A stretch of 64,000 nt of DNA from Chitinophagaceae bacterium. Its GTDB lineage: Bacteria > Bacteroidota > Bacteroidia > Chitinophagales > Chitinophagaceae. The translations under genes and the position numbers were made by a program. The DNA is taken from assembly GCA_016720825.1 (NCBI GenBank), contig JADKJV010000005.1:1-64000 (forward strand). Direction: 5' to 3'. Position 1 is the first letter of the stretch, and the number at the start of each line of letters is the position of its first letter. Positions 26,192-35,728 of the stretch are shown here, piece after piece. The notes under the pieces are model-generated. The model did no database searches. It had not been told where the DNA came from and saw only the letters and a list, made by a program, of their open reading frames with translations.

Positions 26192-27451
26192 TTACCTGGG
26201 CTGCCCCTGTCCCCTTCCTCCGCCGCCGCGCGTTGGCTGGAATGGACTTTTTGCTGCAGTGCCTGCTGTGCCTTTTTTAATTTTTTTGTACCCTGTTACT
26301 ACAATTTCATCTGCTTTTAATCCGGATATGATCTGCACCAGGGTTTTATCATCCAGCCCAATGGTTAGGGGTCTTGGTACAATCGTTAAACTGTCCACCC
26401 TGATCCATACTGTTCCGCTGGTGATTTTGTTTCCCAGACTGTCTTTCCCAACTGCAGCCTGCACTTCCCGTTTCCCCGCTCCCCGCCTTCGGTTTTTATT
26501 TTCTCCCGGGCTGAGATGGAATTTTACAATCAGCAATGAATCGGGTTTAAACTGCAAAGCGGCGGCCGGAACTACTAATACATTACTCACTTCATTGGTG
26601 TAAATGGTGATGCTGGCGGTCATGCCCGGTTTCAGTTGCATATTATCATTTGGGGCTTCAATGATAGTGAGATAAGTAACCACATTGGCTGAAACAGATG
26701 AGCGGAGCCTGATTTCTTTCACGGTACCATGGAAAGTGTCTGCAGGAAATGCATCTACAGAAAAAATAACACGCTGTCCTTTTTTCACATTGCCGATATC
26801 GGCTTCGTCCACAGAGGCCGGCACCTGGATGTGGGTAAGGTCTTTGGCGATACTGAAGAAGGTGGGTGTGCTCAGGCTGGCTGCAACGGTTTGTCCTTCG
26901 CTCACACTGCGCGACAAAACCATGCCGTCAATCGGTGAATAGATATCTGCAAAACCCAGGTTTTTACGGGCTGTTTTCAGCTGTGCAGAAACACTGTTTA
27001 CGGATTCACGCGCGCTGCTGAGCTGGAAAACAGCTGTTTCAAGATCAGCTTTGCTTAATGCACCCACTGCAAATAATTTTTGCTGCCGCTCCTGGTTGCT
27101 TTGCTGGTAAAACTGGTTGGCGCGGGCCTGTTGCAATAAAGCCGTGTACTGCATCACCTGTGCTTCCATCAGCGATTTATCAAGTTGTGCCAGCAGCTGT
27201 CCTTTATGCACTACTGAATTGAAATCCACATACACCTTTTGTATTGTTCCGGAAATCTGGCTGCCCACGGCTACGGTATCCACGGGCTGGAGTGTACCGG
27301 TGGCTGTAACAGAAATGCTGACGGTTCCCAACTGCACTTTCTCCGTTTCAAGGATAATTACATCCTCTGCCTTCCTGAACTTCCAGAACCAGATAGCTAC
27401 AGCTGCCACGAGCAGTACTGATATCCAAATGATCCATTTTTTCTTTTTCAT
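26192..27451 (-). CDS. HlyD/MacA-type periplasmic adaptor of the efflux system
   Basis: The 419-aa membrane-fusion protein has an N-terminal anchor (WIIWISVLLVAAVAIWFW), then the lipoyl/barrel-sandwich segment (VSISVTATGTLQPVDTVAVG, YSPIDGMVLSRSVSEGQTV), a helical hairpin (about residues 110-175) and beta-barrel parts (VDEADIGNVKKGQRVIFSVDAFP). The C-terminus ends in a Gly/Arg-rich tail (RGGGGRGQGQPR). It links the permease to the outer-membrane channel encoded just upstream (21-bp gap). A Lys/Arg-rich insertion (ENKNRRRGAGKREVQ) is unusual within this region and may be lineage-specific. Confidence 0.9.
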   Translation of the reverse strand: MKKKKWIIWISVLLVAAVAIWFWKFRKAEDVIILETEKVQLGTVSISVTATGTLQPVDTVAVGSQISGTIQKVYVDFNSVVHKGQLLAQLDKSLMEAQVMQYTALLQQARANQFYQQSNQERQQKLFAVGALSKADLETAVFQLSSARESVNSVSAQLKTARKNLGFADIYSPIDGMVLSRSVSEGQTVAASLSTPTFFSIAKDLTHIQVPASVDEADIGNVKKGQRVIFSVDAFPADTFHGTVKEIRLRSSVSANVVTYLTIIEAPNDNMQLKPGMTASITIYTNEVSNVLVVPAAALQFKPDSLLIVKFHLSPGENKNRRRGAGKREVQAAVGKDSLGNKITSGTVWIRVDSLTIVPRPLTIGLDDKTLVQIISGLKADEIVVTGYKKIKKGTAGTAAKSPFQPTRGGGGRGQGQPR

Positions 27452-27472
27452 GAATAAATTTTTTAACCGGAA

Positions 27473-28810
27473 TTAAAACCTGACTGGTATGCCCCGGTAG
27501 AATTCATATATTTTCTCATAGAGCAGGAGTGAATATTTGGCCTGTGTATACACCTGCAGCGCCTGCACATAAATATTTTTCTGCTGTAACAACTCAAGTG
27601 TGGTTACGGCTCCCAGTTTCATTTGTTCATTGGTGATGAAATAAATCTGCTCACTGAATGTTAACTGCTTTTGCGCCGCATCGTATTCCGCAACGGCATT
27701 CTGGAGGTTGATATAAGTTTGCTCCACCTGCTGGTTCAGGATGGCTTTCGCTTCATAGAGCAATAACCGGGATTGCTGCAAACGGATATCCGATTTATTG
27801 ATATTCGTTTTGTTTACCCGCCGTGTATAAATGGGAACACTCAGGCTGATGCTGAGCGACTGGTAGACATTGTTCCCCAGCTGTGAAAGGAATTTGGCGC
27901 TTTGTGCATCTGAATAACCGGTTCCTAATCCGGCCTGCATGCTGATGGTGGGCTTGAACATTGCCCTCATTTTCTGCATATCCGTTTGCGCAATACGCAC
28001 GAGTACTTCCCTGTTTTTTATCTCCGGTCTCGATTGCAAAGCTTCCTGTTGCGCATCCGGCAAAGGATATACCGTTGTTGGTACCGGGAAGTTCCCGGGT
28101 ACGGTTACTGCAAAATCAATTGACGTGGGTAAAAACAATAATTGTTTCAGGATAACAGTATTCAGCCTGAAATTATTGGTGGCACGAATGAGGTTATAGC
28201 GGTCACCGGCCACCTGTGATTGCAATTGCAGTAATTCCTTATTGGCAATGGATCCGGCATCATAACGTTGCTGTCCCTGTGTTAACTGTCCTTCGGAGGT
28301 GGAGAGTAACGCTTCAAAACTGACCATCACTTCCCGCGCTAACAGGATATTAAAAAATGCCTGCGTGATACTCAGTGTAAGACTGTTAGTTGTTTCTTCC
28401 ACATCCAGCTTTGCAGCCTGTATGAAGAGGTCTTTCGACTGTATATCATAGCGCAGAAAACCGCCATGATATAGAACAATGGAAGAATTGGCACCGTAAT
28501 TCCCGGATACATTAAACCGGTTTTTATAATTGCCTGTGTTTACATCCAGGCTTCGGCTGTTCATGAATGACTGGGAAGCGGATGCGTACAGATCAGGATT
28601 GACGGCAGCTTTTGACTGCATGTAATCTTCTTCTGCAGAACGGGTACTCAGCCGGAGACTGGTTAAGGTAATATTGTTGAGGCTGGCATAAGAAATGCAG
28701 TCTTCCAGTCTCCACTGGGATGGCAGGTTTGCGAATACCGTATCCTGCGCATACAATGAACCTGGAAGAAGGACAAAACATAGAATCCATTTTAAAAAAT
28801 TGCGTCGCAT
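27473..28810 (-). CDS. TolC-family outer membrane efflux channel
   Basis: The 445-aa product has a signal peptide (FLKWILCFVLLPGSLYAQ). It shows the duplicated OEP pattern of long helices: first half with LSITQAFFNILLAREVMV and QGQQRYDAGSIANKELLQLQ, second half with LNQQVEQTYINLQNAVAEYD and LGAVTTLELLQQKNIYVQAL. The RYDAG/KLGAVTTLELL motifs are typical. It is the first gene of the efflux operon in transcription order and supplies the exit duct. Confidence 0.9.
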   Translation of the reverse strand: MRRNFLKWILCFVLLPGSLYAQDTVFANLPSQWRLEDCISYASLNNITLTSLRLSTRSAEEDYMQSKAAVNPDLYASASQSFMNSRSLDVNTGNYKNRFNVSGNYGANSSIVLYHGGFLRYDIQSKDLFIQAAKLDVEETTNSLTLSITQAFFNILLAREVMVSFEALLSTSEGQLTQGQQRYDAGSIANKELLQLQSQVAGDRYNLIRATNNFRLNTVILKQLLFLPTSIDFAVTVPGNFPVPTTVYPLPDAQQEALQSRPEIKNREVLVRIAQTDMQKMRAMFKPTISMQAGLGTGYSDAQSAKFLSQLGNNVYQSLSISLSVPIYTRRVNKTNINKSDIRLQQSRLLLYEAKAILNQQVEQTYINLQNAVAEYDAAQKQLTFSEQIYFITNEQMKLGAVTTLELLQQKNIYVQALQVYTQAKYSLLLYEKIYEFYRGIPVRF

Positions 28811-29060
28811 ATAAAGCCAGTTTAATTGGCAACCGGGCCATTTAAAACTGATAAATGCAATCAGGGGGCTGAAGGGAATAACACCTTCTTCATGAACTTA
28901 CCGTGATGTTTGATTCAATTGCCGGTCCGGCGGGCTGCAACTGCAAATCCTGTCACATACAAAGTTGTTCAAATACATACCTTATTTTCTTACAGAAACA
29001 GCGCGTTTTGTTACAGGATTCACACAATGGCGGAGGCCCGTTTAGGGCTGATGCAGGTAA
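28811..29060. other. Gap upstream of the efflux operon
   Basis: No gene is supported. The sequence immediately upstream of 28810 should hold the operon promoter, but I cannot point to a convincing TTTG/TAnnTTTG pair. Confidence 0.4.
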
Positions 29061-29068
29061 ACATAAAA

Positions 29069-29092
29069 AGGCGCCCCACGGAAGGAACGCCT
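29069..29092 (-). terminator. Terminator downstream of the 29132 barrel gene
   Basis: AGGCGCCCC (29069-29077) pairs with GGAACGCCT (29084-29092) with two G-U pairs. T-runs flank both sides (minus-strand TTTTTA beyond 29069, plus-strand eight T from 29094), so it can act in both directions. Confidence 0.7.
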
Positions 29093-29131
29093 CGTTTTTT
29101 TTATGCTTTACTGAGTTGAAGCAGTCTGTTT

Positions 29132-29869
29132 TCAGAACCTTACACCCACAGAGATCCCGAACCGGAAACCCGGCAGGAAACCGCTGTAATTGGTGGCCAT
29201 CCTTTTTTGGGCAGCATCAACGGTTACTGTGGCTTTATCGCCAATCATCGGAATATCCTTTATAAAGTTTGAAATCTCATCCTGCGCATCACCGGCCGCT
29301 TCTGCATCCCAGGCCGGGCCGGCGCTGGTTTGCTGGGCAGACAGTTCATGTTTGGAACTGTTCGCTTCAGGACCGAGGAAGTACCAGTCAATCACAATTC
29401 TTTTAGCGATCAATATCTGAACGCCCAGCTGTGCGCCAACACCAATCCCGGTGTACGTGCTGCTGAGCAGGAAGGCCTGGTTTGTTCCGCCGATGGAGAA
29501 ATCAGTATTAATAGTGGCTTTATTGTCGAGGTATTTTACATACGGTTCGAAATACAAACCTTTCATTCCTTTTTTACCGAAATAAAAACGGTAGCCGCCC
29601 ATGGCGGAGAAAGACTTCATGTACAGCGTACGGTCTTTATTATCAATATTGCGGGTGATGGTTTTTTCCGCCGGGAATCCGAAGTTGAGTGTAAAAGAAG
29701 ATTTACGGGCCAGGTTAAACTCCCCGCCAACAGTAATCTTTCCAAAATATATACCGGCAGGTGCCCATTTCAGTGCAACGTGTTTTTTAAAAGATGTTTT
29801 TTCTTCATCCTGTGCACGGGATTGGGACATAATTAAAACGCAGCAGAGGAAAAGGAGGATTTTTTTCAT
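29132..29869 (-). CDS. Outer membrane beta-barrel protein, paralogue of 31124-31861
   Basis: The 245-aa product has a signal peptide (LLFLCCVLIMSQSRAQ). Strands such as KWAPAGIYFGKITVGGEF, SAMGGYRFYFGKKGMKGLYFEPYVKYLDN, GIGVGAQLGVQILIAKRIVIDWYFLGPEANS and a C-terminal FGISVGVRF indicate a DUF3575-like barrel. The same length and motifs (GKK.(M/L)(K/Q)GLYFEPY, LGPEANS, F(V/I)(R/K)DIP(V/M)IG) occur in the gene at 31124. The function is unknown. Confidence 0.7.
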   Translation of the reverse strand: MKKILLFLCCVLIMSQSRAQDEEKTSFKKHVALKWAPAGIYFGKITVGGEFNLARKSSFTLNFGFPAEKTITRNIDNKDRTLYMKSFSAMGGYRFYFGKKGMKGLYFEPYVKYLDNKATINTDFSIGGTNQAFLLSSTYTGIGVGAQLGVQILIAKRIVIDWYFLGPEANSSKHELSAQQTSAGPAWDAEAAGDAQDEISNFIKDIPMIGDKATVTVDAAQKRMATNYSGFLPGFRFGISVGVRF

Positions 29870-30348
29870 AGTAAGTGGTTTGTGCTTTAAAGTTCTGTCA
29901 ACAGATCAGTAATTACTCTGATATACATCATACATGCAGCCTGGAATCCTGCAGTAAATAATTTACATACAGGTATTCTACTTATCAAACAATAAGTACA
30001 TGCTATTACATCTTTAGTCAGCATGGAACCTTACATCGTAACCGTTGAAGAGCCGGGTCACCAAAAAAAATGTTAAACCTTAATCACATCTAAAGCACCA
30101 TTTCTTTTTGCCGGATTAAAAAACGGGAAGAAATCCATTCTTATATGCAGTTATAACGGTAACTAATTATTCCGGCACCACCCAGTTGCAAAAACTGCAA
30201 ACAATCCCGGATGTCAGGCAAAATACAATTATTCCAAAATGGGCTGGCTGATTAGTTTGGCATCAGCAAGGGATAAACCGGAACATCCCCAACATAGTAC
30301 GGCGCATTGTCCGGAGCGCATCCGGAACAGAAATTAAAACGATTAAAC
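29870..30348. other. Gap between divergent barrel genes
   Basis: No gene or RNA signal was recognised; promoters for both genes must lie here. The first plausible coding start to the right is the ATG at 30349. Confidence 0.5.
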
Positions 30349-31002
30349 ATGAAAAAGGCTTTTTTACTGTTTGTAGCTATCCTCACAATCCACTTTGCAG
30401 CAACTGCCCAGACTACCCGGTTTGGATTTACTGCCGGAGGCACCATGGCCAGTTACAAGATTTCAGCGGATAATATCAGCATTACCGGTGACAACAAGTT
30501 CGGGTTCACCTTTGGTACGCTGGTGGACATCCCTGTTTCTGAAAAATTCAGTGTGCAACCAGCCCTGAACTTTGTGCAGAAAGGAATGGTCACCTCAGAT
30601 GACTTCGGTGGCAGCGGTGTTACTGCCAAATACAAAACATCAGTCAGCCTGATTGAGTTGCCGGTTAATTTCCTTTTTAACAGCGGAGGGTTCTTTGTTG
30701 GTGCCGGACCTTCAGTAGCTTTTGGTGTTTCCGGAAAAGGAAAAACAACTTACACTGACGGCTCACCGGATGAAACAATCGATTTAAAATTCGGCAACAC
30801 AGAAAATGATGACCTCAAAGGGCTTGACCTGGGTGCAAACCTGCTCGCCGGTTACCGGCTTTCCAGCGGTCTGATGTTCAGCTTTAATTATAACATCGGG
30901 TTAAGCAATTTAGTACCCAGTCCGGTGGATAACGAAAAAATGAAGAGTCATTATTTTGGATTCAGACTGGGATTTTTGCTGGGTGGGGATAAGAAAAATT
31001 AA
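30349..31002 (+). CDS. Porin-family outer membrane beta-barrel protein
   Basis: The 217-aa product starts at the Met of MKKAFLLFVAILTIHFAATAQ, a signal peptide; 14 further codons are open upstream but not sensible. The body fits the PF13568-type eight-stranded barrel: TRFGFTAGGTMASYKI, FGFTFGTLVDIPVSEKFSVQPALNFVQKG, SLIELPVNFLF, GLDLGANLLAGYRLSSGLMFSFNYNIGL and HYFGFRLGFLLGG. It lies between two minus-strand barrel paralogues. A role in solute passage or envelope structure is inferred only. Confidence 0.8.
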   Translation: MKKAFLLFVAILTIHFAATAQTTRFGFTAGGTMASYKISADNISITGDNKFGFTFGTLVDIPVSEKFSVQPALNFVQKGMVTSDDFGGSGVTAKYKTSVSLIELPVNFLFNSGGFFVGAGPSVAFGVSGKGKTTYTDGSPDETIDLKFGNTENDDLKGLDLGANLLAGYRLSSGLMFSFNYNIGLSNLVPSPVDNEKMKSHYFGFRLGFLLGGDKKN

Positions 31003-31010
31003 AATCCCAA

Positions 31011-31082
31011 ATTACAAATTCCAAATCCCAAACGTCTAACGGGCATATCCAGGTTAGACGTTTGGAATTTGGAATTTGGAAT
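31011..31082. repeat. Long imperfect hairpin, probable bidirectional terminator
   Basis: CAAACGTCTAAC (31029-31040) pairs perfectly with GTTAGACGTTTG (31053-31064), and the stem extends outward over ATTCCAAAT/ATTTGGAAT-type arms with few mismatches to about 28 bp. It lies between the convergent genes ending at 31002 and 31124. TTTGGAATTT units like those of the right arm recur at 37845-37877. Confidence 0.75.
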
Positions 31083-31123
31083 TTTTACTTAAGCATTAGC
31101 TAAAATATTTTCCTGACTGGATA

Positions 31124-31861
31124 TCAGAATCTGAATCCCAGTGAAATCCCGGTACGGAACCCAGGCATAAAGCCACGGTATTCTGCCGTCACCCTGCGCT
31201 GGTCAGTATTTACATTGATACTTGTCTTATTACCGATCACCGGAATGTCGCGTACAAATCGGGTAAATTCTTCTCTTGCATCTGCGGAGGCGGTTTCGTC
31301 CCACGCCATGCTTTCACCTGCGGGATGTGCAATCAGTTCATATTTGCATGAATTCGCTTCCGGTCCGAGCAGGTAACAGTCAACACTGATTTTTTTGGCC
31401 ACCAGGAACTGGTAACCAAGCTGGGCACCGATTCCCATACCATGGTAATTACTGCTGACATTAAAATTCATGGTGGATTTGCCAATCATGTATTCAGCCT
31501 GTGTGCTGGTTTTATTATCCAGGCATTTGAAATAAGGTTCAAAATATAATCCCTGTAAACTTTTTTTACCAAGATAAAGACGGTAACCGGCCATCACAGA
31601 ATAAGATTTTGTGGTTAACGTTCTTTTTTGCCCGTCAATCATCCAGTTAAATGAACTGGCGTAGGGAATGCCGGCATATACGGTACAGGAAGACTTATCG
31701 CCGTCATTGATTTCACCCCCGAATCCGATTTTCCCTGCAAAAACGGTTGCGGGTGCAAATTTGATCAGTACTGTTGTTTTGGGAATGGGTTTGTTTTCTG
31801 TTTGTGCTACGGCGGTGGAGAATCCGAATGCCAGAACTGGCAGTAAGTAGAGTTTTTTCAT
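31124..31861 (-). CDS. Outer membrane beta-barrel protein, paralogue of 29132-29869
   Basis: The 245-aa product has a signal peptide (YLLPVLAFGFSTAVAQ). It shares strand order and motifs with the paralogue: KFAPATVFAGKIGFGGEI, SVMAGYRLYLGKKSLQGLYFEPYFKCLDN, GMGIGAQLGYQFLVAKKISVDCYLLGPEANS and GISLGFRF. Identity is moderate by eye, so the duplication is not recent. The function is unknown. Confidence 0.7.
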   Translation of the reverse strand: MKKLYLLPVLAFGFSTAVAQTENKPIPKTTVLIKFAPATVFAGKIGFGGEINDGDKSSCTVYAGIPYASSFNWMIDGQKRTLTTKSYSVMAGYRLYLGKKSLQGLYFEPYFKCLDNKTSTQAEYMIGKSTMNFNVSSNYHGMGIGAQLGYQFLVAKKISVDCYLLGPEANSCKYELIAHPAGESMAWDETASADAREEFTRFVRDIPVIGNKTSINVNTDQRRVTAEYRGFMPGFRTGISLGFRF

Positions 31862-32071
31862 ACGGTGGATTTGACAGTAAGGTCAGAAAAATGCCATTTA
31901 TTTCTGCTGATTTTAATCATATTACCCGTTCAAAATTTCCGCTTTGATAATTGTTATTACTTAGTTGTTGCCCTGAAAAACGAAAAAATTGCCGGAAAAA
32001 ACATTTTTTGACCGTTTTAATACTGTTCAGCCGGATTGCATTCTGGTTAGTTTAGCATCAAGGATTATAGT

Positions 32072-33622
32072 ATGCTCGTAAAAACTTTTGGCAGTGCTGT
32101 CTATGGCGTGGAAGCCATCACCATCACCATAGAAGTAAGCTGGTTTGAACAAAATGGGAAGGACCCGATGATTGTGGGTTTGCCGGACAATGCCGTCAGG
32201 GAAAGCCTGCACCGGGTAGAAAGCACATTCAAGTCTATTGGTTTCCGTATGCCCCGGAACAAGGTGGTGGTTAACATGGCACCGGCTGATATCCGCAAAA
32301 GCGGAACCGCATTCGACCTGCCGATTGCGATTGGTATTTTATCTGCCTCGCAGCAAATACTTACTGTTGAAGACACGGAATTATATGTTGTGATGGGCGA
32401 ATTATCCCTCGATGGTGAAATCCGGGCGATACGCGGCGCCCTGCCCATTGCCATCCAGGCCAAGAAAGAAGGATACAAGGGTTTGATCGTGCCCTCCGCC
32501 AATGCAGGTGAAGCCGGTTTGATGGAAGGGCTGCATGTATATGGCATGTCGCATATCCGGGAAGTAATTGATTTTTTTACCGGCAAACAACCCCGCCCCG
32601 CTCCTGTGGTAATAAATACCCGCGAGGCATTTTATGAATCGCAATATAATTTTGATATTGATTTTTCGGATGTAAAGGGACAGGAAAATATCAAACGGGC
32701 GCTGGAGATTGCAGCCGCCGGCGGGCATAACGCCATATTAATCGGTCCGCCCGGTGCAGGCAAAACCATGCTGGCAAAAAGGTTACCAACCATCCTTCCT
32801 CCGTTATCATTACAGGAAGCTCTGGAAACAACGAAGATCCATTCAGTGGCCGGCAAGCTTCCTGAAAATGCAGCGCTGGTGGCCAGGAGGCCATTCAGGA
32901 ATCCCCACCATACGATCTCCGACGTAGCACTCGTAGGCGGCGGGGGCAACCCGCAACCCGGCGAAATTTCGTTAGCCCATAATGGTGTTTTATTCCTGGA
33001 TGAATTACCGGAATTCAAAAGAACAGTGCTTGAAGTGATGCGGCAGCCGATGGAAGAAAGAAAGGTTACCATCTCACGTGCGAAGATCGCCGTTGAATTC
33101 CCGGCGAGTTTTATGCTGATGGCGTCTATGAACCCCTGCCCCTGTGGCTACTACAACCATCCGGAGCGGGAATGCAGTTGTCCGCCGGGTACCGTGCAGA
33201 AATACCTCAATAAAATTTCCGGCCCTTTGCTCGACCGGATTGACCTGCATGTGGAAGTGACACCCGTAGCTTTCCGCGAATTATCATCACAAACCGTACA
33301 GGAAAATTCAGCAACCATACGCAACCGGGTGATGGCTGCACGTGAAAAACAGGCGTTGCGGTTCCAGCAGGAACCCGGCATTTACTGCAACGCACAAATG
33401 GGGAGCCGGTTACTGAAAGATGTGTGCACCATCAGCACCGCCTGCAGCCAGTTACTGAAAAACGCGATGGAGAAACTGAATTTATCAGCAAGGGCCTATG
33501 ACCGGATTTTGAAAGTCAGCCGGACGATTGCAGATTTATCCTGCAGTGATGTGATATTGCCGGAGCATGTGGCGGAGGCGATACAATACAGGAGTCTGGA
33601 CAGAGAGGGATGGGCGGGGTAG
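32072..33622 (+). CDS. comM: YifB/ComM family Mg-chelatase-like AAA+ ATPase
   Basis: The 516-aa product has the N-terminal Lon-like domain (FGSAVYGVEAITITIEV, VGLPDNAVRESLHRVE, FDLPIAIGIL), then the AAA+ module with Walker A GPPGAGKTMLAKRLP, LRPFRNPHHTIS-type motif seen as RRPFRNPHHTISDVALVGGG, Walker B GVLFLDELPEF, and a Cys-rich zinc-type segment MNPCPCGYYNHPERECSCPP. The C-terminal domain holds LSARAYDRILKVSRTIADL. ComM helicases drive branch migration during natural transformation in other bacteria. A role in DNA uptake or recombination is likely but not proven here. Confidence 0.92.
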   Translation: MLVKTFGSAVYGVEAITITIEVSWFEQNGKDPMIVGLPDNAVRESLHRVESTFKSIGFRMPRNKVVVNMAPADIRKSGTAFDLPIAIGILSASQQILTVEDTELYVVMGELSLDGEIRAIRGALPIAIQAKKEGYKGLIVPSANAGEAGLMEGLHVYGMSHIREVIDFFTGKQPRPAPVVINTREAFYESQYNFDIDFSDVKGQENIKRALEIAAAGGHNAILIGPPGAGKTMLAKRLPTILPPLSLQEALETTKIHSVAGKLPENAALVARRPFRNPHHTISDVALVGGGGNPQPGEISLAHNGVLFLDELPEFKRTVLEVMRQPMEERKVTISRAKIAVEFPASFMLMASMNPCPCGYYNHPERECSCPPGTVQKYLNKISGPLLDRIDLHVEVTPVAFRELSSQTVQENSATIRNRVMAAREKQALRFQQEPGIYCNAQMGSRLLKDVCTISTACSQLLKNAMEKLNLSARAYDRILKVSRTIADLSCSDVILPEHVAEAIQYRSLDREGWAG

Positions 33623-33646
33623 TTCCCTGACGGAAATAATTTACCC

Positions 33647-34096
33647 TCAATCCCATTTTGCGCTGAGCACTTCTGATAAAATGTAATACAATTCAGTTGG
33701 GTCTGTGGGCTTACTGATAAAATGTACTGCCCCCATACTTTTAAGCGCTATTGAATCATTTACATCCGTAGTTGTGGTATAAATAAACACAGGGACATTT
33801 CGCAACTTTTCGATCTGCCGGATCTCTAACAGGCATTGTTTCCCACTGATACGGGGCATCCTCAGGTCTAAAAAAATAAAATCAGGCAGTGGATTTTCAG
33901 CGTCGGACAGTATTTTCAGGGCTTCGAGTCCATCACAAGCCGTACTGCACACGATGCTGTCATCTATTTCTTTAACTGATTCTATGAATAATTTTTTATC
34001 ATCGTCATCATCGTCAATAATAAAAAGCCTCATATTCTCTTTCATATTATTATTTTTTTCTGACGTAATCTGAATATTTACCAAGCTGTTTTTCAT
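33647..34096 (-). CDS. Single-domain response regulator
   Basis: This 149-aa CheY-like receiver has no output domain. An acidic patch (IIDDDDDD), the phosphoacceptor D77 in FLDLRMPR, T107-T110 in IYTTTT, and K129 in ISKPTDP are visible. The first 17 residues are weak, and a start at 34045 is possible, but the ATG at 34096 lies 3 bp after the kinase stop and suits translational coupling. It should receive phosphate from the kinase next door and act by protein contact. It is the last gene of the kai operon. Confidence 0.88.
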   Translation of the reverse strand: MKNSLVNIQITSEKNNNMKENMRLFIIDDDDDDKKLFIESVKEIDDSIVCSTACDGLEALKILSDAENPLPDFIFLDLRMPRISGKQCLLEIRQIEKLRNVPVFIYTTTTDVNDSIALKSMGAVHFISKPTDPTELYYILSEVLSAKWD

Positions 34097-34099
34097 TTC

Positions 34100-35401
34100 T
34101 TAAACCGCAGCAGGAATGTTTGATTGTTTTAAAGGGAGAAGGATATAAAATGCCGCGCCATTGTTTTCCGCAGCTTCTGCATGAATGCTGCCCTGGTGAT
34201 GTTCAGCAATTTTCCGGCACAAAGCCAGCCCTATTCCTGTCCCGGAATATTGTTTCCGGTCATTCAGGCATTCAAATATGGAAAATATCTGTTCTGAAAA
34301 TTGCTGTTCAAAGCCAATACCGTTATCCCTGAAGCAAATCTCAGTATAAGCAAGCTGACTGTTTAGTTTACTATCTTTCTCAACTTCTTCCGGTAAAAGT
34401 TCTTTGGAGGAAATCGTAATGACGGGGCTTGTATCCGCTTTCGTGAACTTCAGCGCATTACTTATCAAATTATAAAACAACTGATTGGCCTGAACGGGTA
34501 TTGTTTCAATAACCGGCAAATTATTTTTTATAATAACTGCCCTTTTCTCTGAAATAATCAGGTCAAAATCACCGAGAACATTATTTAATACCCGGTTCAG
34601 ATCCGTTTCCACAAACAAATCTGCTGAATTGACAACCCTTGAAAAATTGAGTACATCTTTAATAAGTAATGACATCCGTTCAGAGGAGCCCTTAATTTTC
34701 GCAACCAGTCCTTTCGCCTCCGCTGGCAGGTTCACAGCAAACCGCTGTTCAAGCAGGCTCGTGAAAGTCTGTATTTTTCGCAGTGGTTCCTGCAGATCAT
34801 GTGATGCGATTGACGCAAATTGTTCCAGGCTTTTATTCAAATGTTCCAGTTCCAGGTTCTTCTGCCGCATTTTTTCGGTCTGTAAAATGACTCTTTGTTC
34901 ATTGTGTTTCTTCTCTGTCAGGTCAGTAATGATCATACCTACAGTAGCCAACTGCGGACGGAGGCTCGTGAGAGAAACATAAACAGGAATATTCTTATTG
35001 CTAAAAGACAAAGTGATCTCTGTTTTGCCAACACTTTCAAGTCCAAGGGTAAAATGATCCCGGAAAATCTCCCTCGATTCAGGGGCGACGTAATCAAAAA
35101 AATTTGTGCCGACTACTTTTTCATTGGACAGGCCCAGAAGTGCTGAAAAATAACTGTTACTGTATACGATCAGGCCATCCGGTGTTAAGTTCAGGGCTCC
35201 TTCGCTGAATTTCTCAATAAGCACCCGGTATGCAAAGTCGAGGCTTTGCAGGGTAAATACTTCTGATCTTCCTCCTTTTCTGATAGCAAAAGCATCGACG
35301 GAGCCGCTTTTAATAGCGGATATTGCATCTTGTGCCTCCAGGAGTTCGGATTTAAGGCTCTCAATTTCTGACAATAAATTAAATGATGGTGCCGTATGCA
35401 T
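34100..35401 (-). CDS. PAS-domain histidine kinase of the kai operon
   Basis: The 433-aa cytoplasmic kinase has no TM segment. The N-terminal helical part is followed by a PAS domain (about residues 65-170; GLIVYSNSYFSALLGLS), a coiled coil, the dimerisation/phosphoacceptor domain with H201 in ASIASHDLQEPLRKI, and the ATP-binding domain with N-box NLISNALKF, G1 DNGIGF and G2 GTGIGLALCRKI. Genes 3 bp and 3 bp away encode KaiB-2 and a receiver. A role comparable to SasA (reading KaiC state) is an inference from gene order; the sensor is not a KaiB-like domain as in SasA but PAS. Confidence 0.88.
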   Translation of the reverse strand: MHTAPSFNLLSEIESLKSELLEAQDAISAIKSGSVDAFAIRKGGRSEVFTLQSLDFAYRVLIEKFSEGALNLTPDGLIVYSNSYFSALLGLSNEKVVGTNFFDYVAPESREIFRDHFTLGLESVGKTEITLSFSNKNIPVYVSLTSLRPQLATVGMIITDLTEKKHNEQRVILQTEKMRQKNLELEHLNKSLEQFASIASHDLQEPLRKIQTFTSLLEQRFAVNLPAEAKGLVAKIKGSSERMSLLIKDVLNFSRVVNSADLFVETDLNRVLNNVLGDFDLIISEKRAVIIKNNLPVIETIPVQANQLFYNLISNALKFTKADTSPVITISSKELLPEEVEKDSKLNSQLAYTEICFRDNGIGFEQQFSEQIFSIFECLNDRKQYSGTGIGLALCRKIAEHHQGSIHAEAAENNGAAFYILLPLKQSNIPAAV

Positions 35402-35404
35402 AAG

Positions 35405-35728
35405 CTACTCTTTGAAGTTAATCCCCAGGGCAATCACTAATTGCCTTGTATCTGACATATCTCCAATAAATGTTCTCCTTGGCAACGGGAAAAGCCGGAT
35501 CAGCGAGGGGCTGAAAACAATTTTCCTTTGTTCCGCCAGTGCAGGGTCTTTATATATATCTATGATCTCGAGATCAAACCTCCTTTCAGGGTACTGATCA
35601 CATAGTCGTGTAATATTCTGAATGGCACGCCTTGAATTGTCAGACATACCCGTAATATATAATTGAAGAACAATCTTTTCCCGTTCCTCACTATCAATTT
35701 GAAAACTATTTGCCATCAGGTCGTACAA
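35405..35728 (-). CDS. kaiB: KaiB-like protein 2 (divergent)
   Basis: The 107-aa thioredoxin-like KaiB homologue has IVLQLYITGMSDNSRRAIQNI, FDLEIIDIYKDPALAEQRKI, FSPSLIRLFPLPRRTFIGDMSD. The canonical A-I-P-T-L is changed to FSPSLIR and the sequence is more divergent than copy 1. The start at 35716 (MANSFQ) or 35728; both overlap the end of kaiB-1 (35706). Two unlike KaiB proteins may serve different partners (KaiC versus kinase). Confidence 0.85.
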   Translation of the reverse strand: MYDLMANSFQIDSEEREKIVLQLYITGMSDNSRRAIQNITRLCDQYPERRFDLEIIDIYKDPALAEQRKIVFSPSLIRLFPLPRRTFIGDMSDTRQLVIALGINFKE

